In this document: in pieces, positions 1 through 10,842 of the stretch | Position numbering within the stretch: the stretch's first letter is position 1 | Layout of the letters: every line of letters begins with the position of its first letter | Source of the DNA: Phytophthora quininea | Lineage: Eukaryota; Oomycota; Peronosporomycetes; Peronosporales; Peronosporaceae | Assembly: GCA_011947345.1 (NCBI GenBank) | Contig: JAAVTG010000554.1 | Coordinates: 124,001-188,000, forward strand | Direction of reading: 5' to 3' | DNA: 64,000 nt | Position numbers and translations under genes: made by a program | Notes under the pieces: generated by a model | Seen by the model: the letters and a program-made list of their open reading frames with translations, nothing else | Database searches by the model: none | Told to the model about the DNA's origin: nothing

Positions 1-60
1 TAGGACAGAGACGATGCAACAGCAACGCTCCAGTCATACTTGCAACCACAACATTGTGCA

Positions 61-1325
61 CTAGACCAACAGCTCAAAAACTGCAGTCAACTTAGCATCC
101 TTAGCTGCAACAACGTAGTCGTGGACCAGAGCAGGGACATCCTTGGCCAACGACTGCAACGGTTCCCATGAATCCTCAATGGTCTCCAGTCCACACCAGC
201 TCACTAGCAGCTCAAAGCCCCGGTTTTGCTCATTCCATTTGTGCTTGATAAGTTGCTTGACCTTAAGTACAATGCCTTGTGCAGCAACATGCTCTAAAAG
301 CTCTTTAGTCACTTCCAAGTCACAGTCTGCATAGAACTTAAGGCGGGATGCGTGCACATCTTGCTCAGCACCGGTGATGAGGTGGCGAACTCGAAAAGAG
401 TGAGAGTCTGTACGCGTGATAACGTACGGGCCAACCCACGTCACGAGCAACTTGCTGTGTCGTCGCTCATCGACACGTGATCGTAGAACATAATCACCCA
501 CAGAAAAGTTGACGACTTGTGCCCCTCTGGACTTTCTCTTGTTCAGCAACGTTATCTGCTCACGCTTGTCGGTAACCTCACGGTGGATGTGCTCGATACT
601 GGAACGTAGCTTCTCAAGAGACTTCTCGATAGCAGCACTGGAAACCGAGACTTCCTTCAGTTGCTGGTCGGGTAGATATAGCATGTATGCAGGAGCCGGG
701 CATGGCAAACCAGTGAATACCTCAACTGGGGCTCTGTTAGCGAGAGAGGTCACAGGAGAATGGTTCATGTTGGCTTGAGCCAGTGGAATCAAATAGATCC
801 AGTCATTGTGTGAAATCTTGTATTCCATAATCATGGCGCGTAAAACTTGTAAAATATCCCTGTTGGCGCGCTCCACTAAGCCGTTTATCCAGGGACTGTA
901 AGCAACCACAAATTTCTGATCACACTTCAACCGTTTGCATAATTCGGCCATCACCCGGTTCTTGAAGTGTGAGCCGTTATCACTGACCCATACAGGAGCT
1001 ATGCCAAAGCGGCTATGCCATGCCAGCAAAGCTTCAACTGTCACTTCACTAGTAGGCGTGTCGCAGGGCACCAGCTCACAGAAATGACTAACGTTGTCCT
1101 TCAACACTAGCAGATACTTAGAACTTCCAAATCCCTCTCCAAGATAAAAAAATCAAAGTGAATGGATCCATTGCGAATGTCTGCACGGTATAGCTCGCCC
1201 CAAGGCCGCGGGACCATCCTACCTCCTTTTACATGCTGACAAAGCAAGCAGGAGCGAAGGTAACGCCTCACCAATTGCGTAAGCTGACCGATCGAGAACA
1301 ATCGCTGCACGTGGTTTAACACCAC
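61..1325 (-). CDS. Element A integrase with C-terminal chromodomain (frame-broken)
   Basis: This is the integrase end of the polyprotein. The upstream piece (1107-1325) carries the HHCC zinc-binding remnant (C-L-L-C-Q-H) and the first part of the catalytic core. The long piece (61-1107) has the core D in VSDNGSHF and the core E in NGLVERANRD, followed by a basic C-terminal domain. The last 50 residues (KWNEQNRGFELLVSW ... DSWEP) match the chromodomain pattern used by chromoviruses to target chromatin. The frame changes near 1107, so the protein is not continuous as sequenced. Neither piece begins with ATG, as expected for an internal polyprotein segment. Confidence 0.75.
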
Positions 1326-1381
1326 AGTCTCACCACGATGCCCTTGCGCGCCACAGTGTGCAATTATCAGGAGACGTTGAA

Positions 1382-2877
1382 TTAGACTCGTTGCATGGGA
1401 AGGAATCCAAATTTTTGATCGATACAGCGCACTCCACGTTGATCAACAGCAGACGCTCGAGGAGCTGATCCTTCATGAGCCTTCTGAGTCGCTGCAATTT
1501 CTGCCAAAGACGGCCAGGTAAAACCTTCGTGGTCAAGCGGGCGCAAGATAGGCTGCCGTGCTACCTGTGTCTGGGAGCGAGTCACTCGCTTGAAGTGTAC
1601 AGTAGATGTAGCGGACCCCGCTCCACCCCAACGACTTATCATATCCGCCCACAGATTGCTTGCACCCTCAATGTGCACGATTGTGTAACGATATTCCATG
1701 AGTTTGACTGCCCGGCGGAGCAGTTTACCTCTTACGTGCTTTTGAGTTCATGTCCAGGCGCGAAAACGTGCACAAGATTGCGGTGATCACAGAATATTTT
1801 GAAACCACAAGGTCGGAGAAGTAGGTAGTCTAGATCATCACACGAGAAAATAATCGGGTACGCCTCGTTTTCAATGACGCTCCAGTTCAGCTGGGCGCCA
1901 CTGAAAGTACCTCCTTTGCAGACAAGGTGTTCATGTGCTTGCTGCGTTATCGGCTTATTCACTTGCCAGACAGCCACTTGGGTCACGATGGACGCCCACC
2001 CGTAGTCGCTGGCATCGGTGAATAAGCAGAAAGTAGCGTCATTGTCGGGGTGGACCATCGTTGCTGAGCGCTGAAGTAGCTCCTTGACTTGTCCAAAACA
2101 GGCCAACTCGTCGCTCGCCACCGATAACGTGATACCCGACGCAACGCGCTTAGTCTTTCGCTTTCCAGCTAACACTTTGTCCAGTAGTGTTTGAAGCGGC
2201 CGGATTGTGCGTGCGTAGTCAACGAGACTATCACGCATCCAATTGGTAGCACATATAAATTGCTGTAATTGCCCCGCTGTAGTAGGCGGCGGCATTGCTG
2301 AGAGACTCGCAATACGCTTTGGGTCATGGCGGACGCCAGCAGCGTCGATCACCTTGCCGCACCACGTCACTGACGCTTTGTATAGGACGGACTTCTTCAA
2401 GCTCAGCTTCAGTCGAAAGTCATGGACGAGATCAAAAAGCCGTTCGAGGGCAACAAGGTAGTCATGAATCGTGTCAGCGAAGAAAAGCAAATCGTCAATC
2501 CAGATTAGCAAGTGCTCGTTCAGCAGCTCAGAGAAACAGTCTTCCATCGAAACTTGAAAATGTAGTGCCGAATCACAACTGCCTTGCATGACTCGGGTTG
2601 GTGTAAAGACACCTTCATCGGTCATGTACGACAACATCTCTCTGCTGTCAGGATGCACGCCCAGTTGCCAAAAACTGCGAATGAAATCAAAGAGACCATA
2701 GTGCTGCTTGCCTTTGAGCTGTTCCAACTTTGTCTTTAAGTTTGGCATCACACTAGCAATGGGCTCAGTCATCGCGTTGAGCGGCTTGTAGTCTACTGCC
2801 TGGCGAAATTCATCGGACTTCGGTTTGCGTACGGGCAAAGCAGCGCATGCCCAGCGGCTGCTTGGGTTCTTGTACAC
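1382..2877 (-). CDS. Element A reverse transcriptase and RNase H (frame-broken)
   Basis: The segment 1732-2877 contains reverse transcriptase motifs in order: FRQAVDYKPLNA, the YGLFDFIRSFWQL palm motif and the catalytic IWIDDLLFF box (xxDD). A connection follows, then an RNase H-like region (FCLFTDASDYGWAS, ENEAYPI, FKIFCDHRNL). The RNase H end continues in another frame at 1382-1699, where YTIVHIEGASNLWADMISR is the typical terminal RNase H motif. A fragment at 2793-3047 leads in from the protease side. The frame breaks indicate either a dead copy or sequence errors. Confidence 0.75.
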
Positions 2878-3152
2878 CCAACCAAGATCGACCAGCGTCT
2901 GGTTAAACTCGTGAAGGAATTTAGTTTGCAGCGGTGCATATTGCCGAGCTCTGCATCTGAACGGCTTGACATCAGGTTTCTAGCGGATTCTGTACGGAGG
3001 AACCTTGGCTGGAGGATCATCACACAGCAGGACGCGCCAAATGTCATGCTTAGTAGTGATACGGCGTAGTTCGTCTAGCGATTCTGTCGGAAATCCATTT
3101 TTCAGAGCACTTGTCAGCAACGTTTCGATGCCATCACGAATGGCCTCATCGT

Positions 3153-4599
3153 TCAAGTGACCAGGACGAAAATCCTTATCGCTCTCAAACGGATCAGCTT
3201 CAAGTTGCGATTTTGACCTGCTAGTTGTTCGAGTTGGCGATCCCCATCAATACCAAGTGAAACTAGCACGTCGTTACCCACAATGAATTCATCATCATCG
3301 TGGTCGATAATCAAGCAAGTCGCGGGCTGAGCGGGCTCCACTGGACCAGCACCCGTGTGAAGTTGAAGGCGAATGTCAACCGACGCATGGGCTTGGACTT
3401 CATGACCTCCGACAGCTTTACCGACCACAGGCGCATCTAACTGGATGCATGTCACACTGGCATCGCGCTGAATGAGTTCGTTGTAGTTGGTTCGACTAAT
3501 CAAACATCGATCAGAACCCGTGTCTGCACAGTACTGGAGTTCCAACACATCGTTCAGTATCACGCTGTTGATTCCACCCAAGCGCTCTTTGATTCGCTTC
3601 ATGCGGCTCTTTTCAGGTCGAGGCCTGTGGAATTTCTTTGGAAGCTCCTTCTTCTCTTCATTTGTAGCGGCAGAGCATGAAGAGATGTAGTGCGGTCCAC
3701 CGCACTTCAAGCAGCCATCCCGTGGTGCAGCAGGTTTCTTTTCATCTACAGCGGGCTTCGCCACAACACGGTCAGCAGCACTGCTGCGTGAGTCATGTTC
3801 AGCATTCGCCCCACGTTGAGGGCGGCCGCGTTGGTCTTTTGCGCGAGGTTTACCTTGCACCCGTTGAGTTTTGCCAGGCTTGGTAAATTGCTCGTCGTAG
3901 CGCGAGCGTTTGCGGCGACGGAAGTCACGGTCTTGCTCGAGCGCTTTCTCCAATATCAAGTCGTGGAGTTTTTCTCGTCACTACGAGCGACGGGAATCTG
4001 GAAACGGATAGCGTTTTTCACGTCTGTCTTCAACTCATCCGGAGCCAAAGATTCGATCAGAAGCTTGCACTTCTCCCTGGGACCATTGTCACCTTCAAAA
4101 CAGGTCTTCAAACCATGATCATCGATGATCTGGTTGCAGCTCATGAAGTACTTAAGCACGCGTTCATGCACATCGGTCTCCTTCATGTCAAAGCGAAATT
4201 CCTTGGCGAAAAGTTGGTCGATGTCGGGAAGCGTGTGGTTCTTGACGCTCTTAATGATGGCATCGATCTCGGTCATGATGCGAGCATCTGTCACATATTC
4301 CTTCGTCACGTTCCAACGATACGTGCAAAGTGCGTCCAAAAGCTTGCCGTCAAAGTGCTCTTGACGCTCTCGAACAGCCTGTCGCAGAGCTCTTGATCAC
4401 CTTTGCTGCGAGCTTTCACACTTTCTTCATACTCAGCACGAGCCTTCTTCCACTTGATCAGCGCCGAATGGGAGGTAGACGAAATTCGAGGCGCGACAAC
4501 CGGAGAAAACAAAGGCACACTCATTGTCTTGATTTCTTCAGAGCCGGCGTCGCTCGAAGCGGAGGCATCGCTCCGGTCAAGGTTGTTCCGTGTATTCAT
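3153..4599 (-). CDS. Element A gag and aspartic protease (frame-broken)
   Basis: Three overlapping pieces (4306-4599, 3956-4339, 3153-3959) make up gag and protease. The last contains a basic stretch, a CCHC-like knuckle (CLKCGGPHYISSC, with one residue fewer than usual before the His) and the protease active site in YCADTGSDRCLIS. The upstream pieces look like a capsid-type gag and have no other recognisable motif. The pieces overlap by only a few bases in different frames, which could be programmed frameshifting but is more simply explained by indels, as elsewhere in this window. Confidence 0.65.
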
Positions 4600-4905
4600 C
4601 GAGTGAACAGGGATTCACTAAAGTCGACTTTGTAGTACGTCCACGAGACGAAAACTGTAAACACGGTGTTGGGGAAGCTGGCACTTCCGGGAAACTAGTT
4701 CTTGCCGATTGTATTGCTTGCTGTGAAGCAAAAGGAAAGTGTCTAAACGCCCCCAAGTCTTTCATGGAGTCCTTGGCGCTGCAGTTGCAACTGCAACTGC
4801 AACCAGTACCAGCTGATCGTGCTGCAACCACATACACCGATCAAAGTGCAATGAGGGCAAGGCTTTCAACCTGAGCCCGACGCTACACGATGAGAAGGCA
4901 TCCAG

Positions 4906-5371
4906 CCTTTTCAATTGCAGCTGCTAGCAGCGCTGTTCGAGCTGCAAGATCAGTTTTTAATTCGTCGGCCAGCTTCAACACGACCGGGGGCGTCATCCGC
5001 AAATTGGAAGCGATATTCTTCACAACAAGATCGCCAACAGCATTCCAGCTGAAATGTTGTACGACGGCAGCAAACAATGGAAGCAGATTGTCCTTCCAAG
5101 TCAATTCCGGTGCAAATTTGTCGAGAAAAATAGCTAACATGCCCACTTCATCCAGCTCGATCATGGACTTGAAAACCTTGTGCAGAAAGCTAGCGTCATC
5201 GCGTCGCTAGCTCGCCTTGACCGTCCGGCTAGTGAAGACTCGCGGCGAATATATGTGAAAAGCTCCTGGAACGTGGAAAGGTCGAGCGGGCTTCTCTCTA
5301 GTAGCGCAGTGGCTGCAGCAAAAGCCCCCATCAGCTTGTACGTGTTTGCTATATCTGCCGATGCAGGCCAC
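4906..5371 (-). pseudogene. Family copy A, 3' portion (separated from its 5' part by element B)
   Basis: Minus-strand translation just left of element B continues copy A: PASADIANTYKLMGA follows the VGW motif at 10838, as in paralogues (VGWPxxxDxxNxxxLMG). The helical region then reads FLHKVFKSM ... FLDKFAP ... LLPLFAAVVQHFSWNAVG, matching other copies. One frame change near 5200 separates these blocks. Similarity ends near AAAIEKA at about 4905, close to the edge of element A, so the C-terminal module must lie beyond the window or be lost. Confidence 0.8.
5367..5371. repeat. Target-site duplication, left copy (element B)
   Basis: GCCAC lies immediately left of the LTR starting at 5372. The matching right copy at 10838-10842 is GCCAG, four of five bases identical. 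Collapsing the two copies to one rejoins copy A in frame, which supports a 5-bp duplication. Confidence 0.75.
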
Positions 5372-5597
5372 TGTCTTGCCTTCAGCTGTGCTTGCCTTGA
5401 GTCTTGGTCTAGCAGTGAGTGCTAGGAGGCGAATTTGAGACTGAGATTGAATGAGTTAATGCAAGTTGTGCTTCCTGCCTTACGCTAGCTACTGTGCACC
5501 GAAAATTTCAAGCGTGCAACCGATAGTGGCGATCGCGGACGGGCGCTCGCAATTGAGGACGGGCGCTAGGTCGACTGCAACGGACGTCTCCGTCACA
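5372..5597 (-). repeat. 3' LTR of element B
   Basis: This 226-bp repeat is identical to 10612-10837 apart from two substitutions (a C/T near 5386 and a T/C near 5563). On the minus strand it starts TGTGACGG and ends GGCAAGACA. The integrase reading frame stops 5 bp inside it. Confidence 0.95.
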
Positions 5598-6955
5598 CTT
5601 CCTCCCTTAGAAGGGCTGTAGCACGTGTAGCTGGAAGCCTGTCAATGTATTGACGAATGAGCTCAGTGACTTGGGTCAGATTGCTGAGCGGTTCCTTTGA
5701 CGAACCGAGGGACGTGTCGAGCCATCGAACTTTGAATTGACGAACGCCCTTGTGTCGACGATGCTTTACAATCGAGTGGACCAAGTGACCTTCGCTTCCA
5801 TCCGCCGTCAACACCTCGCGCAAACGCGTAATTCTGGATGGGTCATCGTCGTGCTGGTAGAGTCGGAGTCGAGATACATGATACTCCGGGTGTAGACGCA
5901 GACCTGGCGGTAACGCGAGCTTGTACGTGTCGGGTCCGGCGATGGCGACGATGCGGTACGGACCAATAAATCGTGGCGCGAATTTTCGCTTGCCATCAGT
6001 ACCAAGGTGGGCGAGATCGAGGTCCCGCGTATCCAGAAGCACCTGGTCGTCAATCTTAAACGAGAGTTGCGGCCGGTTCCGATCGTAGGCTGTGTGCCAA
6101 CGAGCTTGCGCAGCAGCCATCGCGTCCTGGGCTTCAGCTAATATTGCCTGTTGGTGCGTGACAAACTTCGACGCGCAGTAGGCCGCGAAGTTCGTACTGC
6201 ACAGTCCGACGCTGCCCGTGGTTGGTATCCAAGGTCAGCCATGAATGGCGACATGGCGATGGTACTGTGAACTCGGGAGTTGTACGCAAACTCGCACAAT
6301 GGCAGCAGGGTATCCCAGTCGTCATGATGCGGAGCCACGAAGTGGCGAATATATTCGTTGACAAACTTGATTGTAACTTCCGACTGGCCGTCAGTGGAAG
6401 GGCGAAAAGCAGTGCTGAGGTTCAATCGGGTTCCTTGTAGCTGTATAATATGCTTCCACAGCGCGGATGTAAACTTTGTGTCCCGATTGGACACGATAGT
6501 CTGCGGCAATCCATGGAGACGTTGGTAAAAATCGCAAAGAGCGTAGCAGTGTCCGCTGCCGATGCATCAGTCCGAGTTGCCACGAAGTGACCCCGTTTGG
6601 TGAGGCGGTCGACGATGACCAGGACAGCATCATGCCCAGAAACCGTAAGTGGAAGCTGCGTCATGAAGTCGAGGCTAATGTCTACCCAGCGTTGTGCTGG
6701 GATTTCCAGTCGATGCAGGAGACCAGCCGGCTTCCCGCGCACGTATTTCTGCCGCTGGCATACTTCACATGATGAGACGTACTTTTGGACGGATTCAGTC
6801 ATTCCGCGCCAGTAGTATTCGTCGAGCAGGAAAAGAATCGTCTTCGCCTGGTCCGGGTGGCCACGAGCGGGTGCGTCGTGTTCCTCGAACAGAATACAAT
6901 TTCGTGGTTCGGCTACATCCGGCACGCATACTCGGCGAGGTGTGTCTGGACGCAC
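5593..6955 (-). CDS. Element B integrase with chromodomain-like C-terminus (frame-broken)
   Basis: Three pieces in different frames form one integrase. The first (6422-6955) has the zinc-binding motif CEVCQRQK and the start of the core (WVDISLDFMTQLP). The second (6138-6509) has the core D in VSNRDTKFTS and the core E in DGQSEVTIKFVNEYI. The third (5593-6120) has the basic domain (GPYRIVAIAGPDTYKL, HPEYHVSRL) and then a chromodomain-like end (HRRHKGVRQFKVRWLD). The stop codon falls just inside the 3' LTR, as often seen in compact gypsy elements. The frame breaks look like single-base indels. Confidence 0.75.
5598..5608 (-). other. Polypurine tract of element B
   Basis: AAGGGAGGAAG on the minus strand directly abuts the start of the 3' LTR, the expected position for the plus-strand primer of an LTR retrotransposon. 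It overlaps the last codons of the integrase. Confidence 0.6.
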
Positions 6956-8240
6956 TTGAAAAATAAAACACCGTCCTCCAGTGTGAAGCGGCGAAGCCGA
7001 CGCGAGCCCGTGTCGTTATCGTTGGTCAGATCTCGCAGAATAGGACCAAAATTTGGATCCTTCGCGTAGTTTCGTCGGCACTGGTCGAGTATATCGATCG
7101 AGAGAGAAATCTGCTGTGCGAACACGCTTTCCTCATCCAGGTTATCATCTTGGGAAATTAATTGGGTGAGGAGTTCGGGAAGGCTGATCGCCCGACTGGT
7201 GCCGTCAGACCAGTCTGGGCGCCTTGACATCGAGTCTGCAATCACGTTTGTTTCGCCGGCGACCCACTTGAACATTGACTGGAACAATGCGAGCTCATTA
7301 AGCCATCGTGCTAGTCTTTGAGAGCATGTTTGCTGTTGAAGTAGCGACTCGATCGTCCTGTGATCGGTGTTGAGGTAGAAGGGCTTATCCAGCAGATACA
7401 CTTTCCAGGTTCTCATCGCATGCAGAGCAGCGAGTAATTCCTTCTCCCGGGTAGGATAGACGAGTTCCGCTCGCGACAGTTTACGTTCCCCAAAAGCAAT
7501 TATTTTCTCGGCTCCATTTGCGTCGTACTGAAACAGATACCCTCCGATAGCAAAATCGGAGGCATCGACGCTAACGTAAAATGGCTTCTCGAAGTCCGCA
7601 TGAGCGAGCGTCGGCGTCGACGAAAGCTTCTTCTTGAGGTCATCAAACGCAGTTCTCTGTTCGGGAGAGAAGATAATCATGTCTTTCGGACGCTTGCCTT
7701 TAACAAGCTCTGTTAAGACAGCAACCCGGTCAGCAAAGCCACTGCAAAACCGACTGACGTAGACACACGTTCCGATGAACGCCTGTAGCTCGCGCTTCGT
7801 CTTTGGGAGCAGCCATTCTTGAATTCTTGAATTGTCACCACTTTAGCCGGATCCATGCGTATTCCATTCACCCCAATAATGTCACCGAGACATGGTATTT
7901 CCTCGGCGCAAAACACGCATTTCTCGAGCTTCACGAACAATTGTTGTTCAGCACATCGAGCCAACACTTTACGCAGCGCGGATAAGTGCTCCTCGACTGA
8001 GTCAGTCGAAGTGAAGACGAAGAGGTCGTCAAAGTAGGCTTGGCAGAAAGAGGTGTAGTCCTTGAAGATGGATTGGACGAGCCGGTTAAAGCACGATGGG
8101 CTGCTCGAAATGCCCATCGGCGTCACCAGATATTCAAATAGTCCGTCAGGCGTCGCAAACGCCGTGTACGGTATAGATTCTTCTCGTAGTTTTACTTGGA
8201 AGAATCCTCATAACAAATCTAGTGCGGAAAACATGCGCCC
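6913..8240 (-). CDS. Element B reverse transcriptase C-terminal part and RNase H (frame-broken)
   Basis: The part at 7713-8126 carries the reverse transcriptase palm: MGISSSPSCFNRLV and the catalytic AYFDDLFVF (xxDD), followed by the thumb (FVKLEKCVF). After a frame change, 6913-7680 reads as a Ty3-type RNase H (FYVSVDASDFAIGGYLF, ELVYPTREKELLAAL, FYLNTDHRTIESLL, VAGETNVIADSMSR). It then runs into the integrase zinc region. The lead-in at 8130-8240 joins to the preceding protease/RT segment after another frame change. Confidence 0.75.
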
Positions 8241-9180
8241 TCACCCCATTGCGCGTAGAATCTTATCTTTGCGGGGAATAGGATTCGCAGGAACGCGTAT
8301 TTTCGCATTGAGACCGCGATAGTCATGTACTATCCGCCATTCGCCGCTCGATTTCCTGACGCACAAGGTCGGAGCGCAATATGGTGATGAGGACGGTCGT
8401 ATAAGTTTTGCCTTCAGCATTTCGCGGGTCCATTGTACAATGGCTTCACGTTGATCTTTAGATAGTGGGAACTGCTTGCGATGGACAGGATTCGCATCAG
8501 AGACGTCAATACTTGCGTCCATGGCTCCCTGACGTACAGGCGGTACTGACGGTAGCTCCGATCGGAAGACGTCACGAAATTCCACCAGCAGGGGATACAC
8601 CGGAGACCCTTCTAGTGACTTCCACGCAGCGGCAGCTTTTGGGGAGATGGTGTCGTCTTGCACTGGGTTGATCATGAAGCAGAGCTCGTTGTCCTTGGCT
8701 TTCAATAGTTTCTGGACATCACGGGAACGTACCAAACGTGTGCATCCCCTGTCAGGATTGTAGCCATGAACAAAATAATCATGCATTCGAGCTTCGGCTA
8801 GCTGTTCTGAAGACTTTCGTGGATTGCTGTGTCGTTTTCCACCGACACAATTCGCTGGTCGGACACTTGGCCTAGGACACGCAGACCTGGTCGCCCAGTC
8901 GATGATGGGGTTAACCTCCTCCAGCCAAGGCATACCTAGCATGGCATCGTTGGACTCAGGAATTTCCATCACAAACGCTCCAGTTGTATACATCGGGAAA
9001 TTTGGTAGTTTAATCGAAAAGGCAATCACTCGACGAGAAACAACTGTCTGCTTTCCGCCACCGAGGCGGATAATCAAAGGCCGTTCGTGCTCGTGGACTT
9101 CCAGTCCAGCACGTGCGGCAAATTGCGGGCTTACGGCTTTGAAAGAAGCGCCGCTATCAATAAAAGCATCAACAGGTTGG
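8241..9180 (-). CDS. Element B aspartic protease and reverse transcriptase N-terminal part
   Basis: The protease active site (FIDSGASFKA) is encoded at about 9140-9177 and continues into a flap and C-terminal region (DAMLGMPWLEEVNPIIDW). A linker leads to the reverse transcriptase fingers: HRKQFPLSKDQREAI, PSSSPYCAPTLCVRK and EWRIVHDYRGLNAKI. This is the usual gypsy fusion of protease to reverse transcriptase. Confidence 0.75.
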
Positions 9181-9227
9181 TCTTGAATTACACCAGACTG
9201 CTGGAGGTGACCATGTCGGGTAGGATT

Positions 9228-10526
9228 CTAGCTCATCATGACAACATCCTCGTGCACGTAGTCCACGGATTGGTGCCGGCCAGTGGCTGGACGCTGTACG
9301 GCTGCATGGTCGACAGCTGTAGCGTCTCTCTCGGTGGGGCGCCAGCCCACCGAATCTTCTAGTTTTTGACGCACCGAGGTCCTGGCCAGGACACTCGGGC
9401 GACTTGTGCCCCTAACACCACACTTGAAGCAGGTTGGCACAGTTGGGTTACCTCCAGTCTTCGGTATCGGTTTTGACGGGTTCGGCGGATTTTGAGTCCC
9501 TGTGTCGGCATTTGCCTTCTCTTGCTGGGGGCGGTTGCTCCGTCGATTTTGCTTAGTCATACCGGCTGCAGGGCCCGCTTTCGAGCGAGGAGTTTCGCGC
9601 GAGTCCTCAAAGCGCTGAGCGTGATCCATTGTATCCCTCAGGCTCTGTGGACAGTGTTGAGAGACATAGGAATTCGTATCTGCTCGCAAATTTTGCTGTT
9701 ACAGCCAGCGCTTCACAATCTCGGGCATGTCGATCGAGGACATGGAGAACAGCTGCATGAACTTCGTGCTATACTCCTGCTGCGTCCCCATCACCCGCAG
9801 ATCATACATTTTGGTGATCAGCTTGAACTCGTAATCATTGTCACGGTACCGAGCTCTGATTTGCTGCTTGAACAGAGGCCAGGTACGAGGATTATTCCCC
9901 ATCGCGTGCTTGAACTCCCTGTACCATGCCATTACGTCGAGACCCAGAAACGGGACGACCATGTCGACGAAACGTGAGTCATTGGTGGTCATCTCAGTTG
10001 AGTAAGCAGCAAAATGCTCCTCGATGTGAAAGAGCCAAAGCTCTAGGTCCTCTTCAGCACGCCCATGGAACTTAGGGGATTGGCCTTTTGCTTCTGGCGG
10101 TTGGCCCGCGCTTGCATGTCATACATTTGCTGTTGACATTGCGCTTGCTGCATCATAAAGTTGTGCATCTGTTGCTGGCTAGCAGCAATGGCCTGCTGCT
10201 GCAGCGAGAACATGCTCACCAAGCTGGAGATCATCTGGACGGTGTCAGGGCCAGCCGGCAGGGCCATGTTGCCCATCTGGCATCTGGCCAGCCGAAGCAG
10301 AGTCCGCTCCCGTGGGAGTCGCTCCAGTTGGAGTCGGCATTGCCGGGTCGACACCTGGCGGTGGTGGCATTCCCGCATGGGCCTGCCCAGCCTCCGCATA
10401 ATCCTCGGCTCCGGGGACCTGGGACGCGTCCGAGGGATCCATGCGTGGAGCTTGGTAAGGTCGAAGATTAGGAGATTCGTCTTCAGGCTGTCGAGCAGTC
10501 TTCTTTGAGCTCGAGTCCATGAACAC
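9228..10526 (-). CDS. Element B gag region (frame-broken)
   Basis: Three pieces cover gag. The upstream piece (10043-10526) is rich in proline, glutamine and methionine. The middle (9699-9992) contains a retrotransposon gag (capsid) motif with MAWYREFKHAMG and WPLFKQQIRARY. The last (9228-9689) is basic and ends in a single cysteine pair (CFKCGVRG), a remnant of a zinc knuckle. No complete CCHC knuckle is visible. Confidence 0.65.
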
Positions 10527-10611
10527 CTGGACGACTTGAACCGTACTTAATCGAGTCGGTACGGTGGTTGCCTCGAAGGGGTTGCAAAGCCTTCGGCGCT
10601 AATTTCGAAAT

Positions 10612-10837
10612 TGTCTTGCCTTCAGTTGTGCTTGCCTTGAGTCTTGGTCTAGCAGTGAGTGCTAGGAGGCGAATTTGAGACTGAGATTGAATGAGTTAAT
10701 GCAAGTTGTGCTTCCTGCCTTACGCTAGCTACTGTGCACCGAAAATTTCAAGCGTGCAACCGATAGTGGCGATCGCGGACGGGCGCTCGCAACTGAGGAC
10801 GGGCGCTAGGTCGACTGCAACGGACGTCTCCGTCACA
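10612..10837 (-). repeat. 5' LTR of element B
   Basis: This 226-bp repeat pairs with 5372-5597 with two differences (about 99% identity), indicating recent insertion. It should contain the element promoter on the minus strand. No clear TATA box was picked out. Confidence 0.95.
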
Positions 10838-10842
10838 GCCAG
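10838..10842. repeat. Target-site duplication, right copy (element B)
   Basis: GCCAG directly follows the LTR end at 10837 and pairs with GCCAC at 5367-5371 (4/5 identical). Confidence 0.75.

Larger units (their letters stand above)
1..4842 (-). mobile_element. Ty3/gypsy LTR retrotransposon A (degraded, runs off the left edge)
   Basis: Read on the minus strand, the order is gag, zinc knuckle and aspartic protease, reverse transcriptase, RNase H, zinc-binding integrase and chromodomain, which is the Ty3/gypsy order. Frames change repeatedly along the body. The right edge is tentative: homology to family copy A stops somewhere between 4905 and 4843. The minus-strand sequence starting near 4842 (TGTATGTGGTTGCA) resembles that starting near 53 (TGTTGTGGTTGCA), so these may be the two LTR starts. 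If so, the 5' LTR lies in roughly 4600-4842 and nearly all of the 3' LTR is outside the window. This element appears to have landed in the 3' part of copy A, which element B also split. Confidence 0.8.
5372..10837 (-). mobile_element. Complete Ty3/gypsy retrotransposon B inserted in family copy A
   Basis: The 5466-bp element is bounded by two 226-bp direct repeats that start TG and end CA on the minus strand, and by a 5-bp target duplication (4/5). Its internal order on the minus strand is gag, protease, reverse transcriptase, RNase H, integrase and a chromodomain-like tail. The LTRs differ at two positions only, so the insertion is young, yet the internal frames are broken at several points. 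It interrupts copy A between the VGW motif and the following proline. No primer-binding site complementary to a tRNA was recognised next to the 5' LTR. Confidence 0.93.
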
